Source of the DNA: Sclerotinia nivalis
Taxonomy: Eukaryota; Ascomycota; Leotiomycetes; Helotiales; Sclerotiniaceae
Direction of reading: 5' to 3'
Length of the DNA: 64,000 nt
Assembly: GCA_029531795.1 (NCBI GenBank)
Contig: JAPEIS010000005.1
Location: 62,001-126,000, forward strand
Made by a program: the position numbers and the translations under genes. Below the pieces are notes generated by a model that had not been told where the DNA came from, did no database searches, and saw nothing but the letters and a program-made list of their open reading frames with translations. Every line of letters starts with the position of its first letter. The first letter of the stretch is position 1. Positions 12,143 to 23,717 of the stretch are shown piece after piece.

Positions 12143-13787
12143 GGCGGGATATAGTAAGAATATAACAGACCTAGATCTCTTAATTGATTAATTCGTTCCA
12201 TCTTCTCGTGATTCTGAATGTGAACTTCCTTCTCTTTGCGTGATCTTACCTTGCCATGGTGATTTTGTGTGTCTCGTAAACGTGCAGAAATCCATAAAAT
12301 ATCGCATCCATTTAGGCCCATGCATATGGCCATTTCCAAATAACACTCATGACCCGTCGAATATCTTGATCTATGTTACTTGGTATTTCCGGTATTGGTG
12401 ATTGTGATTCGGGCAAACAACACTTGTCATAACATAGAATCTGTTTTGTGTCCAGACATTCGCGTCCGTATGGTATATCGTGAAAACAAGCTTGGAAATA
12501 TACTTCATCGTAGCTTCTTGATGGCTGCATACAGAAGTGTATCTAAAACTTAACTTTGGTGTCGTCAAGGACAGAACTTGGTGGGGTGCCAAGATGTTTC
12601 AGAGGAAGTTGATCAAAAGGGACGAAATTAAAGTCGTTTTCAAGGGGTTGCGGGGGCCTCGGCTCACTGCAATTTTTACCCCTTCATTTTCCAAAAAAAA
12701 ACTTTCGAGTTGAATGATGAGAAACTACAGTAAGAATACCTATCCTATATAAAGGAAATTTTGTTGTCTATGAGAAAACAAGAAGATTTTGATGTACTTG
12801 AGAGTATACGAAAAATATTTACCAATTTTTTTTGAGTGGGCAAGAAAATATACATCATGACAGCAAGCAAGCCATGCTGTCACGACTCATCGCCAAGGAC
12901 AACTTTGAGGCGCAAGCTTTGCCCATTAATACAATCAGGAAACAGCAGTTGCCGGTGCGTTAAATAGATTCCACATTTCCAAAATGGGCTTAGCTTCAAG
13001 ATGGATTTGGCTGAAAGGAGATAAAGATTTGATGTATAAATTTTAGCCTTAAGCGCCCGTCCTAGGTTAACCTTACCTTACAAGGAATTCGGCGCATAGA
13101 ACTTCATGCTTATTCTTCTCATCAAAATGGAATCGGGGAAAACGTCAGTTTGATCGATACATCTTCAGCAATTTAGGAGATTCAAGAAATGATGAATGTA
13201 GCTATGAGCCATGCTAATGCGAGACTAAGATTGAATCCATTGGGTAAGCAGACGACCAGTCCAAAAGATACAACAGCACCACAATGTAAAGATTGATTAA
13301 TTCGGTGGCATAACCGCTGAACAAGCATCATATCAAACCACATTACCAAATGAGAGGATTGTCAGAATCTGACCAGCGCGGCACGTTTCTTTTAAGTATT
13401 CGATCATAAAATGGAGTGGAATCTACGACGTCGTTTATCCCACACATGCCTTGATGGAAGATGGCCAAATCAAGATTGAAAAATGAAACGTCCATCCAAA
13501 CGATCTCGTTTCTGTGAAACGAGCCAGGATATGATTTCAATTCTCCAAGGACTCTTCAAATTCTATATCTTCAGTTGTCTCCCATAATGATAGCCTTTCT
13601 CTCCTCTGTCCTTCCACTCCAAGCCAGTCTTATCATTTTGTCGTCATCCTTTTCAATTTTTTTTTTAAAAATTCAACTTTCTTTTTAAATACATTCATTT
13701 CAAATTGTGATCTGTGATCCACGACATTCATTTTTCAATCTTTACATTCATTCCTACCATATATCTACACAAGATCCTATCAGCAAG
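12143..13787. other. Intergenic, AT-rich; upstream region of the AA9 gene
   Basis: No supported gene in 1.6 kb. Short minus-strand frames at 12139-12592 and 13343-13540 lack features. A run of T residues at about 13658-13667 lies 120 bp before the AA9 start and may be a pyrimidine-rich promoter tract. Confidence 0.4.
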
Positions 13788-14784
13788 ATGTTCTCCAAAT
13801 CAATCATCGCCGCTTCCCTCCTCACAGCAGTAACTGCTCATCAAAACTTTCATCAATTCTGGGTCAATGGAGTCTCCCCAGGATATCAGGTCTCCATCCG
13901 CATGCCACCCTCCAACTCTCCAGTTCTAGATTTATCATCGGATAATATTACCTGTAACGTCAATGGAAACAATGTACCTTCAGGTGTCAACACAACAGCC
14001 GCAAATGAAGGAGATGCTATCACAGTTCAATGGGATTCTTCTAGTCATCCTGGACCTATCCAACATTACCTTTTTGGTCCAGTTGATGATGCGTCCATGG
14101 CTACTGGTATCGGCTCATGGTTCAAGATTGATGAGTACGTAGAGGTCAACGGTACTTGGGCCTCAAACGTCATGGAAGCTGGAAATATGAGTTACACCTT
14201 CAAGCTTCCTACCGGGATGGCTTCTGGTGAATACTTAGTAATCCACTCGATCTTCATCTTTAAGCCCAATAAACTAACTTATCACACAGCTCCGTTCAGA
14301 GATGCTTGCTCTCCTTGGCGCCCAGACCGTCGGAGGCGCTCAATGGTACATTGGATGTGCTCAACTTTCTATCACCGGTACTGGTAACGATTCTTGCGGT
14401 CCATCCATCGAGCTTCCCGGTGCTTACAACGCTACCGATCCAAGTATCTATATCCCAGATATCTACTACGGTTTCGATATTTCCACCTATACACCCCCCG
14501 GAGGAGCTGTTGCTACATGCGGAGCCGCTGGAGGTAAAGCCACAGTAGCCTCGAGTGCCACCGCTATTGCGTCTAACCCGGTTGCCGCATCATCTGTCGC
14601 GACCAGCACCCTTGCCCCTGCTTCATCAAGCTCTGCTATTATTTCATCGAGCGCGATTCTTGCTTCAAGCTCGGTTCCCGCCGTTGTATCTCCCGCCCCA
14701 ACTACTCTCGTAACTGCCACATCTTCTGCATCCGTTGCAACCAGCTCCGCTTTTGAGGTTGGTGATGACGAGTGTGAGGCATAA
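13788..14784 (+). CDS. AA9 lytic polysaccharide monooxygenase (former GH61), atypical
   Basis: Exons are 13788-14237 and 14290-14784, intron 52 nt, 314 aa. The start at 13788 gives a signal peptide cleaved after VTA, leaving His18 as the mature N-terminus (HQNFHQFWVNG), as needed for the copper histidine brace. The second brace His is His87 in SSSHPGP. Gln168 and the axial Tyr170 (AQWYIGCAQL) are present. The second-sphere His normally in RHExIALH is Leu159 here (LRSEMLALL), an unusual change. AA9 enzymes cleave cellulose or related glucans oxidatively outside the cell. After the catalytic domain comes a Ser/Ala/Thr/Val-rich tail of about 90 residues with no CBM1. Whether it is an active LPMO or a binding-type relative is open. 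Confidence 0.88.
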
Positions 14785-15252
14785 ATCAAAGGGAGATGAG
14801 CAGGAGATGAGAGGAAAATATTTTTCGATTTTTGTACATAAATTAAACCAACAATAGACTTGGCTTCTGCCACTATTTGAATAGAGAGGATCTGAAGCCT
14901 AAATATTGAGTGGCCATCACTTGTGATCATGCATCAACTAGACTTTGAAAGCCCAGATATGTTTGAAAACATCATGTGCGTCCCATTCATGCCAACTTAC
15001 CACAGGATATCAGGACTCTCACATTAGATGTGAGAACTTTCGGTCAAAAGAGCTAGTAATAATTGAGTGTATCTCAAACTTGGCCATGGTCCTCTTTAGA
15101 CACAAAATCTAGAACAGTCTCAAGGTATGTATTATTACCAATGTATAAAGTGATATTAATGTAGCGTATCAAACGACATCATTCTCAGACCTCAGTCTAG
15201 ACAACTGAAAAATCCTGCCTTGTCCTTGAAAAAGTTCCTGCCATCCAACCGG

Positions 15253-15669
15253 TTACTCAGAATGCATCCTCTTCACAACCTCAGCCAGTACCTTTTCCAA
15301 ATTCATATCATTTCCGTCAGCTGCCGCACCACTTCCACCCAATTCTCTTGCCACATCTGTCAAAGTTCTTCCCAGAAGTCCACCCACATCTTCTCCCAAC
15401 CTCCCAATAACAATATCCCATTCCCTTTTCTTCTCCTTGTGAATATCGACCATTTTGTGTACGTTCTGATCGATATTATCTTGGCATTCTTGTGCAGCAG
15501 CTGTATTGCCTGCTCGAGTTGCCACTCGATACGCAGTAAGTGATTTTTTTGTTTGGGCGAGGATGGGTTTGTGAGAGGCTCGATAGTCTTTCTCGATTTG
15601 TAGGAGTTCTATGTGGTAGGGAGATGATTGGAGGAGAAGAGTGATTTTTTCCTGAGTTGCATTTGGCAT
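15253..15669 (-). CDS. Conserved-looking 138-aa protein, function unknown
   Basis: A single exon encodes a charged, helical, soluble protein without signal peptide or membrane segment. It is Lys/Glu-rich in the middle (HKMVDIHKEKKREWD), which could form a short coiled coil, and it ends VLAEVVKRMHSE. Regular helical periodicity and a stop-free frame through a region rich in stops in other frames support a real gene. I do not recognise the family. Its 5' leader contains a hexanucleotide repeat (15716-15754). Confidence 0.6.
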   Translation of the reverse strand: MPNATQEKITLLLQSSPYHIELLQIEKDYRASHKPILAQTKKSLTAYRVATRAGNTAAAQECQDNIDQNVHKMVDIHKEKKREWDIVIGRLGEDVGGLLGRTLTDVARELGGSGAAADGNDMNLEKVLAEVVKRMHSE

Positions 15670-15715
15670 TTTGATTGAAGTGGTGATGTGATTTTGTTGT
15701 TTTGTTGTTTGGTGG

Positions 15716-15754
15716 TTGTTTTCGTTTTCGTTTTCGTTTTCGTTTTTGTTTTTG
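15716..15754. repeat. (GTTTTC)n microsatellite
   Basis: About five tandem copies of GTTTTC followed by degenerate GTTTTT units lie 45-85 nt upstream of the ATG of the minus-strand 138-aa gene. They would read GAAAAC in its leader or promoter. Probably polymorphic in copy number. Confidence 0.85.
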
Positions 15755-16382
15755 ATGATTTGAGATCGATGAGAATGTTAAGGGGAGGAAACTTGAAACA
15801 GGAAAGGTCGAGGTACAATTGATAGGTAAGGTTCAGAACTTGATTCACTATTGGCTGAATAGCATACCGAGCTTATAATTTTTCAACTCTCGAAAGACAT
15901 TGATATAGGATTTCTTGATTCTAAAATTTCCCCTGTCATCGGGCTACACATTTAGTGAATTGGATACTAAATCTGCGCCTTCAAAGATCCAAATGTGAAA
16001 GAGTGATTGACATGCCAGACTATTCGATGACTTTAATTTAAAGTGCTTGCTTCTCCAGCTACACTATTTGGTTTTATACTCTACTTGAGAAAAGAAGTGA
16101 ATATCTCGACCCAACGTCATTCTAAAAGTATCCCCTACTAATTGCAAGTTCGTTTCAAGTGCGTTGTTGGCGGTACATTATGAATCTCACCCTCACACTG
16201 TTCTTCAAATTCCTAGATTGGTACGGTATATGGTTGGGAATACTTAAGTTCCCCCTGTTTTCTACTTGATCCAGTCAACGTCAAATCCAATCACCTCCAA
16301 AGACTTGAGGTCAATGTAAAGTTCAGCCGTCTTAACCACTGCATCATAGATACATCGCACCGGGAACTAAGAGCTCGCAATC

Positions 16383-17560
16383 ATGGATGATTTCGATCAG
16401 GTAAGTCACAGCGCTCTATTGAGTATCATTCTTACTTGAAGCTGACAAAAAAAATAGGTTGTATTATTGACCGGATCTGAGCAGAAGGACATCTCAACTT
16501 CAAATTCTCAGCAGCAAGACAGAGAAAACAATGAACAAAATCATAGTACCATTAACATTAGCCAGGCACAACAACCTGAAGATTTATTGAAAATCGACGC
16601 CGGAATTGTCAATACCAAGCACAATATCGTCGCAATTAACAACGTGCGTGAATCCTTTTCAGAATTCGGAAAATTGCCAACCGAATTAAGGTTGAAGATT
16701 TGGAAATTCGCCGCCCTGCAGCCACGTATCATTCACGTCACTCCCTACAAGGATGAGTCTGATGAATTGTATTTCCTTTGCGTCACGTCACAGCAATGCC
16801 CTTTGACAATGGCGTGTCAAGAGTCGCGGGAGATGGTATTGTCATTCAAGGAACCTTTGGAGTTGTTCAAATGGGGACCAGAGTTCAAGGAACGTATAAA
16901 CTACCTTGGCCCGGTGCCACAAAATTTGAAGGCATTCATTTATACAAATATTAATATCGACACAATCTGGGTTCATACATTCAAAGACGATTGGGTTACT
17001 GTCTCTGAAGCCATTGTCGCTATTGGTTGGATTCCAGAAGTCAAGCGCATTATTGTACCAAAGGCAAACCCCATGGGCATACAGATGCTGTCGTCGATAA
17101 TGCCCAGCAAACAAAATCGAGGCAATAGTATAATCTATTCATGGGCTTTGAGTTTCGATCTAGAAGAGATTTATTATCTTCTAGGGGACGAAAACTTCTC
17201 CTTTGATGACAAAGGCATCGAGTTACCACATCTTCTCGATGGGTACATTAATAATGCATATCCCAGAATGTTCGTTGCCAAAAGAATGCCAAGATCATTG
17301 GAAGAAATTGACGAAGGCCATGAGAAAGGCTTCAATGATGCTCGGAATCGAGATATCGAGCAACTTCGGGGATTCGATCCGATAATTACTGGTATAGTCG
17401 TGCACTTCCCCAATCGTTCGGCGCCCAATATGACTAACATTATGTATCAGAAAAATTTGACGATAAATGCCTTACACTGGAAATTAAGCGGCTGCAGGCC
17501 TGGAAACCGCCAAAGATCAAGTACATAAAAGAGTCGCAGATTGATGCTCTTCTCGGTTAG
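16383..17560 (+). CDS. 2EXR-domain protein
   Basis: Three exons, 16383-16400, 16458-17391 and 17451-17560, give 353 aa. The first exon codes only six residues (MDDFDQ). Introns are 57 and 59 nt; the second has branch site TGACTAAC and joins ITG|E to KFDDKCLTLE, which extends the frame past an otherwise premature stop at 17526 to ALLG at 17560. The domain starts at FGKLPTELRLKIWKFA, the hallmark of the fungal 2EXR domain (F-box-like N-terminal helix), and is followed by CQESREMVL. These proteins are expanded in leotiomycetes; their molecular role is not known. A Gln/Asn/Ser-rich disordered segment precedes the domain. Confidence 0.85.
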
Positions 17561-19011
17561 AGATAGGACTACACTTATAGCCATAATATATAGAGGGACA
17601 TGGATAGATTTGTGTGTGATAATCTCTTGAGTACAATCACGTTGATTGGTTCATTTTGCGATGCCTCATGATTGCCGAAAATAGGAAATCCCCGACTAGG
17701 TAGAAATGTAAAGGTTTAGGATATGCATCATGAATGACGGAATGAACGGGCGTATTTAGCATTCTTTAATTAGTGAACCCTTAGATCCTAGTTCTACCCT
17801 AACCTGCAGAATTGAGCCCTCCTATCTGAAAATGAGAGAGCATGCGATAAATCTAGATGATTATTAGTTTACTTGTATAAAATTCTGTGCTCCAACTTAA
17901 AGGCTCATCCAAATATACACTCGACTTTCAAAAAGCTATTCTCTTTGGAGTCGGGCTTCAAATTAGATGATGGTCTTTCTTGCCCGAGACTAATCACATC
18001 AACCGAACTTCTGTAATCTAGTGCAACATAGCCAGCAAGCGTCTTTATTTTCCAAGTAATTCCTGACAGGGAAAAGCACTCGTGACATCCAATGTCAACA
18101 CGGTTCCGGACCATCCATCGTACCAACGAAATACCCGTGTCTTCATCTGCATTCTTGACGAACGTCAAACGTTGCAGCAAGTCTACAATAGTCCTCCTAT
18201 CTACGTTTCACAATTTTGATTCCTTCGGGAAATCCCTCGTCAAGACAGACTACTCAACCATGCTGATTTCTAGGACCGAGTACGTCGCAACTAGCTACTG
18301 CAAAAGGCTACTATGTCTTATGCCCGTTGATACTAGCATGTCACAGAAAATTGCCATAATCAAGAATTCGAAAATTAATTAAAACCAGCGTGGCTCGAAT
18401 TGAGATACTCAAGGATACTCCAGGACACGAGTTGAATTCTCAAAATTTGGATCACCTCGGGACGAGACCCGAACAGCAGAAGTGCAGATGTAAAACGAGC
18501 TGCAGGTGCAGAGATACAGATATACATCATCCGAAATTTTAGTGGTGGTAGTGGTACATACATACATATACAGAGACGTATCACAACTCGCCCGTTTCCC
18601 TCGCGGAAATAGATCTTTCTTTTTCGACACATATCCTAAAATACAATCGTACATTGGCTATGTCTTGGTATAATCGACTAAGCCCAAAGGAGGATACTGA
18701 GTAATTTGACGCCGGTACTCCTTTGTATGCGTAGGCACTTTATCATAGCCCACTCCCGCCGGACCCCGTTTACAACAGCTCCAGGTCCAGCACTCAATTG
18801 CATAAAGTTTCCAAACACAAGTTCCATCTCATTGACGGATTCTCCCTCGTAACATTCATCGCCATGCTTTTCGGCAAGTACATTAAGGGCTTATCGGGTT
18901 AGTATTTTTGCCCCTTAAGTACAATCACATCAGTATTATGCAGTAACTTTGAAGAAAGAAAAGGAATTCTGACCAAGATGATATCAGCGAGGTCCATCTG
19001 CATCTTGAGCT
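17561..19011. other. Intergenic stretch, no supported gene
   Basis: Only overlapping short frames on both strands (for example 17905-18180 and 18375-18654 minus, 18092-18382 plus). No domain, intron chain or repeat structure is evident. Confidence 0.45.
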
Positions 19012-19664
19012 CTAATGTTTTTTGCTACACTGACCACCCTTGCCTCCTTTAAATTTGATTTCTTCCTCTCCGCCCCGAATTTCTTTAAGGTTGGATTCAG
19101 CTTCCGCTTTTTTGAACATGATGGCTCGTTTGCGGCTGTTTGACTTCGAGACACTTTGTATATCCTCCAGATTTACAGCTTTGCCTTTGCCTAGATTACT
19201 ATCACAATTCAAACCTCTCCCTCCCTTCCCCCAAGGATATCCTTCCCATTGTCCACACTCGCAGACTTCCTATCTACTTTGTCCCTGTCCTCCACACGCT
19301 CAATACTCCAAACCACCTTCCTCTCTTCATCCACATATTTGTCTCCTAGCAAAAATTTCAAAGTGGTCGTACGCATCGTACGCATATGTGGATACAGATT
19401 GCCACTGGCTCGGAGCAAGGCTTTGAGAGATTCGAGGTCCGCATCGTCAAGAGCAGACTCGACTCTAGAGGTTGGGATTGAGGAAGAGCTTGTAGCTTTA
19501 ATCGAGGAGGGGCAGAATTTGAGGTAGAGAATCTTGGTATGGATGATATTTGGAGAGATGGCGAGGCCGTTGATGGCGTAGTAGGAGTTGGTGGGTACGG
19601 TTTGAAGAGGAATTTTGGGGCTGATGAGGTGTGGAGGCTTGAGGAGAGTATTGACTGTGGACAT
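19012..19664 (-). CDS. 194-aa basic protein, function unknown
   Basis: Two exons: 19664-19259 and 19190-19012, with a 68-nt intron (GTGTGG...TCTAG) joining KSAS to KGKAVNLED. Two open frames that otherwise end abruptly are linked in phase. The N-terminal half is compact and hydrophobic in alternation (NSYYAINGLAISP, KILYLKFCP), followed by an acidic helix (LDDADLESLKALL) and YPHMRTMRTTTLKFLLGD. The C-terminal third is very Lys/Arg-rich and disordered. The size and basic tail would suit a ribosome-associated or mitochondrial protein, but I do not recognise a family, and that suggestion is inference. The intron donor is non-optimal. Confidence 0.6.
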
Positions 19665-19890
19665 TTGGGAATGGAGTGAAGTAAGCTGGTGACTAACTCC
19701 AATTTAGCAATGGTTCATGGGAACAGTGAGGTTGCGAGCCAAGATCTGAAAATATTGTACTCCGCGGAGGGAGGTTTGATTGTTGTGAAGGGGAGTTGAG
19801 AGGATCTGAATAGCGTGTGTGATATTGCGTAGGAGGAGATTCTCCTGCGCCCACACGCCTAAGAGACCCTTCCTAGCATTTCGTATAAGG

Positions 19891-19920
19891 ATTAGGGTTT
19901 AGGTTCAGGGTTTGGTTTAG
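19891..19920. repeat. Degenerate telomere-like repeat tract
   Basis: The stretch contains ATTAGGGTTTAGG, then CAGGGTTTGGTTTAG, i.e. several imperfect TTAGGG units. It is short and lies upstream of both flanking genes. It may be an interstitial telomeric trace or a promoter element; evidence for either is weak. Confidence 0.35.
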
Positions 19921-20206
19921 TTCACAAAGCTGGAAGACGGGTTCGCCGGGAACGGGGAAAACTGCCGAGACCAACACTGGCGCGTAAGAGCTTATCTACA
20001 CGTGATTGAGCCCCTTTTCATAACCTTATATCCTTTTCTGTCTAAAACAACTACACGGTACAAAATCCCATTTTCCATCCTCAATCTAATCTAAAGGGCT
20101 GCAACCCAAACATTCAATGACCCATACCTAATGAATGTATCAAGCACTTGAGATTCCAGGTCGTTCTTTTGGATGGATCTGATTCACTTACGTGGAGGGG
20201 TATTCA

Positions 20207-20628
20207 CCGGGCTTCGGAAAATACTACATATGTGCTAATTGTGCGACTCAGTAGAACCCCGCTTTCGGGACCGAAGAATACGGCCAATCATTTCCGGTAA
20301 AGCAGTGGATTCTGGTATATCAGCATCAGAGAAATAAAGTATCAAGAAAGCTTGCCCCAATTTCCAGCCCCGAAATTCCAACATTAGCTCCTTGAAATTT
20401 TACAAATTAGTTATATGATATATGATAGGCTCGAAGGAATGATACTCGAGCCTTTCCCCTGCAATCTTTATACCGTGAAGATTTATCCGATATTCTTCAA
20501 CTACCGCAATTTCCGGTATGTACGTACAAAAATAGTATATTTTTCAAGAAAATCTGGTATATATATATATCCGGGGATTCCGGTGTAGAAAGATGCCCGG
20601 TATAGCGAGGCTCTACCCGGCTGACCGG
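20207..20628. promoter_or_regulatory. Cluster of eight CCGG sites upstream of the FAD monooxygenase
   Basis: CCGG occurs at 20207, 20294, 20513, 20571, 20580, 20597, 20617 and 20625; the last five fall within 58 bp, in otherwise AT-rich DNA. CGG/CCG half-sites are the classical targets of Zn2Cys6 regulators, and such a regulator is encoded 3 kb downstream at 23718-25906. The cluster lies 320-740 bp before the monooxygenase start. Binding is inferred, not shown. Confidence 0.4.
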
Positions 20629-20946
20629 AATATATGATTGGATGGATTGTCAAAGTGGATGATCTTGCTCCTCAATTTTTGCTCGTTATTCCCCCGAGAT
20701 TCACCTTTTGTCGAGGTTGACTGGGCTCAAATGGGGTTTTGGGTTTAGGAGAAAAGTCGGTATATCTCTCACAACCCAATTGCAAGCATGTTAAATGAGA
20801 TAGGTGGTCACATTCAACGTTTTTTCCAAAATCCTATATCTGAATACCACAACCAGTGACTGGCAATCCGAGAAAATCCAAACATCTTTTCATCAATACA
20901 ATCATTACTTTTTGTCCTATCTTCATTCAGTCATACAATTTCCAAA

Positions 20947-22284
20947 ATGGCGGTTAACGAGAAAACCACAAACTCCAAGCTCAACGTTGCTATCATTGGG
21001 GGCGGTCTTGGTGGACTTGCTCTCAGTATTGGACTTCTCTCTCACCGTGATCACCTCAATATTACAATCTACGAATCAGCTCCTCGCTTCGCGGAAATCG
21101 GTGCTGGTGTTGCATCCGGTCCCAATGCTGTGAACGCACTGGGTTTAATCTCTCCAGATATTCTGAAAGGGTACAAGAAATGTGCAACGTTCAATGAAAC
21201 TCGCGATCGGGATAACGCCTGGTTGACTTTGCGGTATGGCATGGATAGTAGAAATGGGGAGGGAAAGAAAAAGGACTTCATTCATCATGTTGGGGAGAAA
21301 GGAAAGTCTTTAGGAGAGATCTCGGAACTGTTGACGACGGAGGGGATTAAGAGGAGAAGTTGTGTGCATAGGGCGAAGTTCTTGGATGAAATGGCGGCGT
21401 TAATTCCAGATGGAATGGCAAAGTTCAAGAAAAGCCTCGTGAGCGTTGAAGAACCGGAAGGGGACAACAAAGAATTGAAGTTGAATTTTGCAGATGGTGA
21501 AACAGCTTTTGTGGATGTAGTGATTGGATGTGATGGCATCAAAAGTGCGACAAGAAAATTCGTTGTGGAAGGCCAGTCAGTTGAGCCAGAATTTGCCGGC
21601 ATCTACGCTTATAGAGCTATGGTTCCCAAATATGTTGCTAGAGAAGCAATAGGAGATGATTTGGCATTCAATGGTCAATTGTACCTTGGATATGATGGAT
21701 ATATGATTACTTACCCGGTGGAACATGGCGATTTGATTAACATGGTTGCACTGAAGACGAAGAAGGACATGGAATGGGATAAGGAGCGTTGGTTGATACC
21801 TGCTACCAAAGAAGAGATGTTATCCGATCTAGAAGGCTTTGAAGGAAAACTGGTTGAATTGATTTCAGAATACTGCACCGGAGATAAGTGGGGACTTTTC
21901 CATCTTCCACACCCTCAGCAATATTATCGTGGAAGGGTATGTCTTATGGGTGATGCTGCTCATGCAAGTACACCGCACTTGGGAGCTGGCGCCGGAATGG
22001 CCTTTGAGGATGCATATGTTTTGAGTCGTCTCTTTGAGGGTGTCAAGGATATTAACGATATTGAAAAGGCACTCAAGGCTTTCGATGCGGTGAGGAGACC
22101 GAGGTCGCAGAAATTGATCAGGAATAGTAAGGAGTCCGAAGAGCTCCTTACGCTTTCTCATAGTGAATTTGGAGATGATGTGGGAAGGATAGCTGATAAG
22201 GTTGATTTATTGTATGAATGGGTCTGGGATTATGATCTTGAAGGAAGTTTGCTAGAGGCGAAACAGCTTTCGGGGTTGTTTTAA
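20947..22284 (+). CDS. FAD-dependent aromatic hydroxylase, salicylate-hydroxylase-like
   Basis: This intronless 445-aa flavoprotein has all three motifs of group A flavin monooxygenases: the N-terminal dinucleotide fold GGGLGG (residues 18-23), the DG motif VIGCDGIKSATR (around 192-203) and the GD motif LMGDAAHASTPHLGAGAG (333-350). Family members use NAD(P)H and O2 to hydroxylate aromatic acids; salicylate 1-monooxygenase converts salicylate to catechol. No signal peptide or membrane anchor is seen, so it is probably cytosolic. It stands upstream of a zinc regulator and an oxygenase, suggesting a role in aromatic breakdown. Substrate is not determinable here; 6-hydroxynicotinate or meroterpenoid hydroxylases share the same motifs. 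Confidence 0.88.
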   Translation: MAVNEKTTNSKLNVAIIGGGLGGLALSIGLLSHRDHLNITIYESAPRFAEIGAGVASGPNAVNALGLISPDILKGYKKCATFNETRDRDNAWLTLRYGMDSRNGEGKKKDFIHHVGEKGKSLGEISELLTTEGIKRRSCVHRAKFLDEMAALIPDGMAKFKKSLVSVEEPEGDNKELKLNFADGETAFVDVVIGCDGIKSATRKFVVEGQSVEPEFAGIYAYRAMVPKYVAREAIGDDLAFNGQLYLGYDGYMITYPVEHGDLINMVALKTKKDMEWDKERWLIPATKEEMLSDLEGFEGKLVELISEYCTGDKWGLFHLPHPQQYYRGRVCLMGDAAHASTPHLGAGAGMAFEDAYVLSRLFEGVKDINDIEKALKAFDAVRRPRSQKLIRNSKESEELLTLSHSEFGDDVGRIADKVDLLYEWVWDYDLEGSLLEAKQLSGLF

Positions 22285-23717
22285 TGATTGGCTTTGTACG
22301 CGAAGTGAGATGCATTTGCAGGTTTCTTCATACATGTCTTTATACCATTCAATTTTCAGAGATAAAAGCTATTTTGGCCAATTAGTTGATCTATTCAAGC
22401 ATCTTTGTTCTAATAGTTGTCTGTCAACTACACCTACAGCCAAAATGTACGAAGTATGGCTCTCCATTATAAGCACTTCTCACAAGATAGAAATTATTGT
22501 AAAAGGGGAATAAATTCTCATAATTGAGTTGGAGAGACTTTATACGGAGTACTTTGGCGTCGTACAAGACAAGTTCTCCGTTTATTCCGTACTTCGACGA
22601 TCTATGGAGTATGGCGTGGCGACCTGTCTTAGATTTTACCAATGGGTACTATATGATCCGCGTCCGGAGTAAGGTTCAAGGGCGGTACAAGGTACTGATG
22701 GGGCCAGAAAGTATAAAACACTCCAATGAATACAACCCACTATCCCCTCGTAGTTTAGTATCTTGTGCTGTATGTCAACGTTGGTGTCGGTGGGACCGTG
22801 TATGGCGACGTGAAGCTTCAACACTAATAACGTATGTATTGTACGGAGTATTGATTTGCCTAAAGAACTAGAACTATAGAAATACCGAACTATAATATGG
22901 TCCGGTTCCCTCGTTGCCGAGGCACTAGCGTCAACCCTAGTGGTTCACGTGATTAATATCCTGACAGTTGTAAAGTGGGGTGTTCTGTGCTTGCTGGCAA
23001 CAAGACTACATTTTTGACTCGTATATTACTGTTTTTTTCCAAATATTTCTCTCGAATCTTAAACATTCTAATAATTTTATCATTCGAAACTTTTAACAAG
23101 TTTTGAGTAACTTTGAGATAGATTTTTGAATAACAAGTTAAAGGATTTGAAAGATTTTGGTTAGTAAATCTTCAAGTTGAAAATTTTACAATATTCTAAC
23201 CATCTAAATTCATCAAATCAATTTTCGATCAATATAATATATTATCAATCAAAGCTCTTATTTGTGAAGACAGAGCACGGTTACTTTAGATGTGGTTTAT
23301 AATACTTCTAGCCATCAACCTTCGTATACAATCACTAAATTTTCAAATAGCAACCAATATATACCGCCATTTACTTAGAAATGTTGAAATATTGAGCCTA
23401 ATCCGCATTCTAGCCTTCTCCGCTTAGATGAAAAAAGCCTCAACTGTGATCTCATAACTCCTACATAAAAACTTTAGTTTACATTCACTATTCTATGTTC
23501 GGTCCCGGCTGTTATTTCCAGTCTCGTTGATGTTGCTCTATCTAACCTTATCTGGGTATGGTATGGTCCAAAATTTCGGTTGCAAGTTCTCACCAATCGT
23601 ACCTCTAGTAACACTCTTCTTTTTCACTAGCAATGGCAGACTCCTCACCGGTACAATGATCGATTCCACTCAACATCATCACCTCTCTATCACAAACAAC
23701 TTGACCGAATATCCAAT
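22285..23717. other. Intergenic stretch, AT-rich, no supported gene
   Basis: The frames at 22424-22871 overlap on both strands and lack recognisable features. 23020-23300 is strongly AT-rich with runs of A and T. It presumably holds the terminator of the monooxygenase and the promoter of the regulator. Confidence 0.45.

Noticed and set aside
19191..19215. A 25-nt GT...AG intron in the 194-aa gene
   Set aside because: Too short to be spliced; a 68-nt intron with the same acceptor keeps the frame.
22424..22871. Possible gene after the flavin monooxygenase
   Set aside because: Two frames overlap on opposite strands and neither shows a domain; repeated GGAGTA words look like low-complexity sequence.
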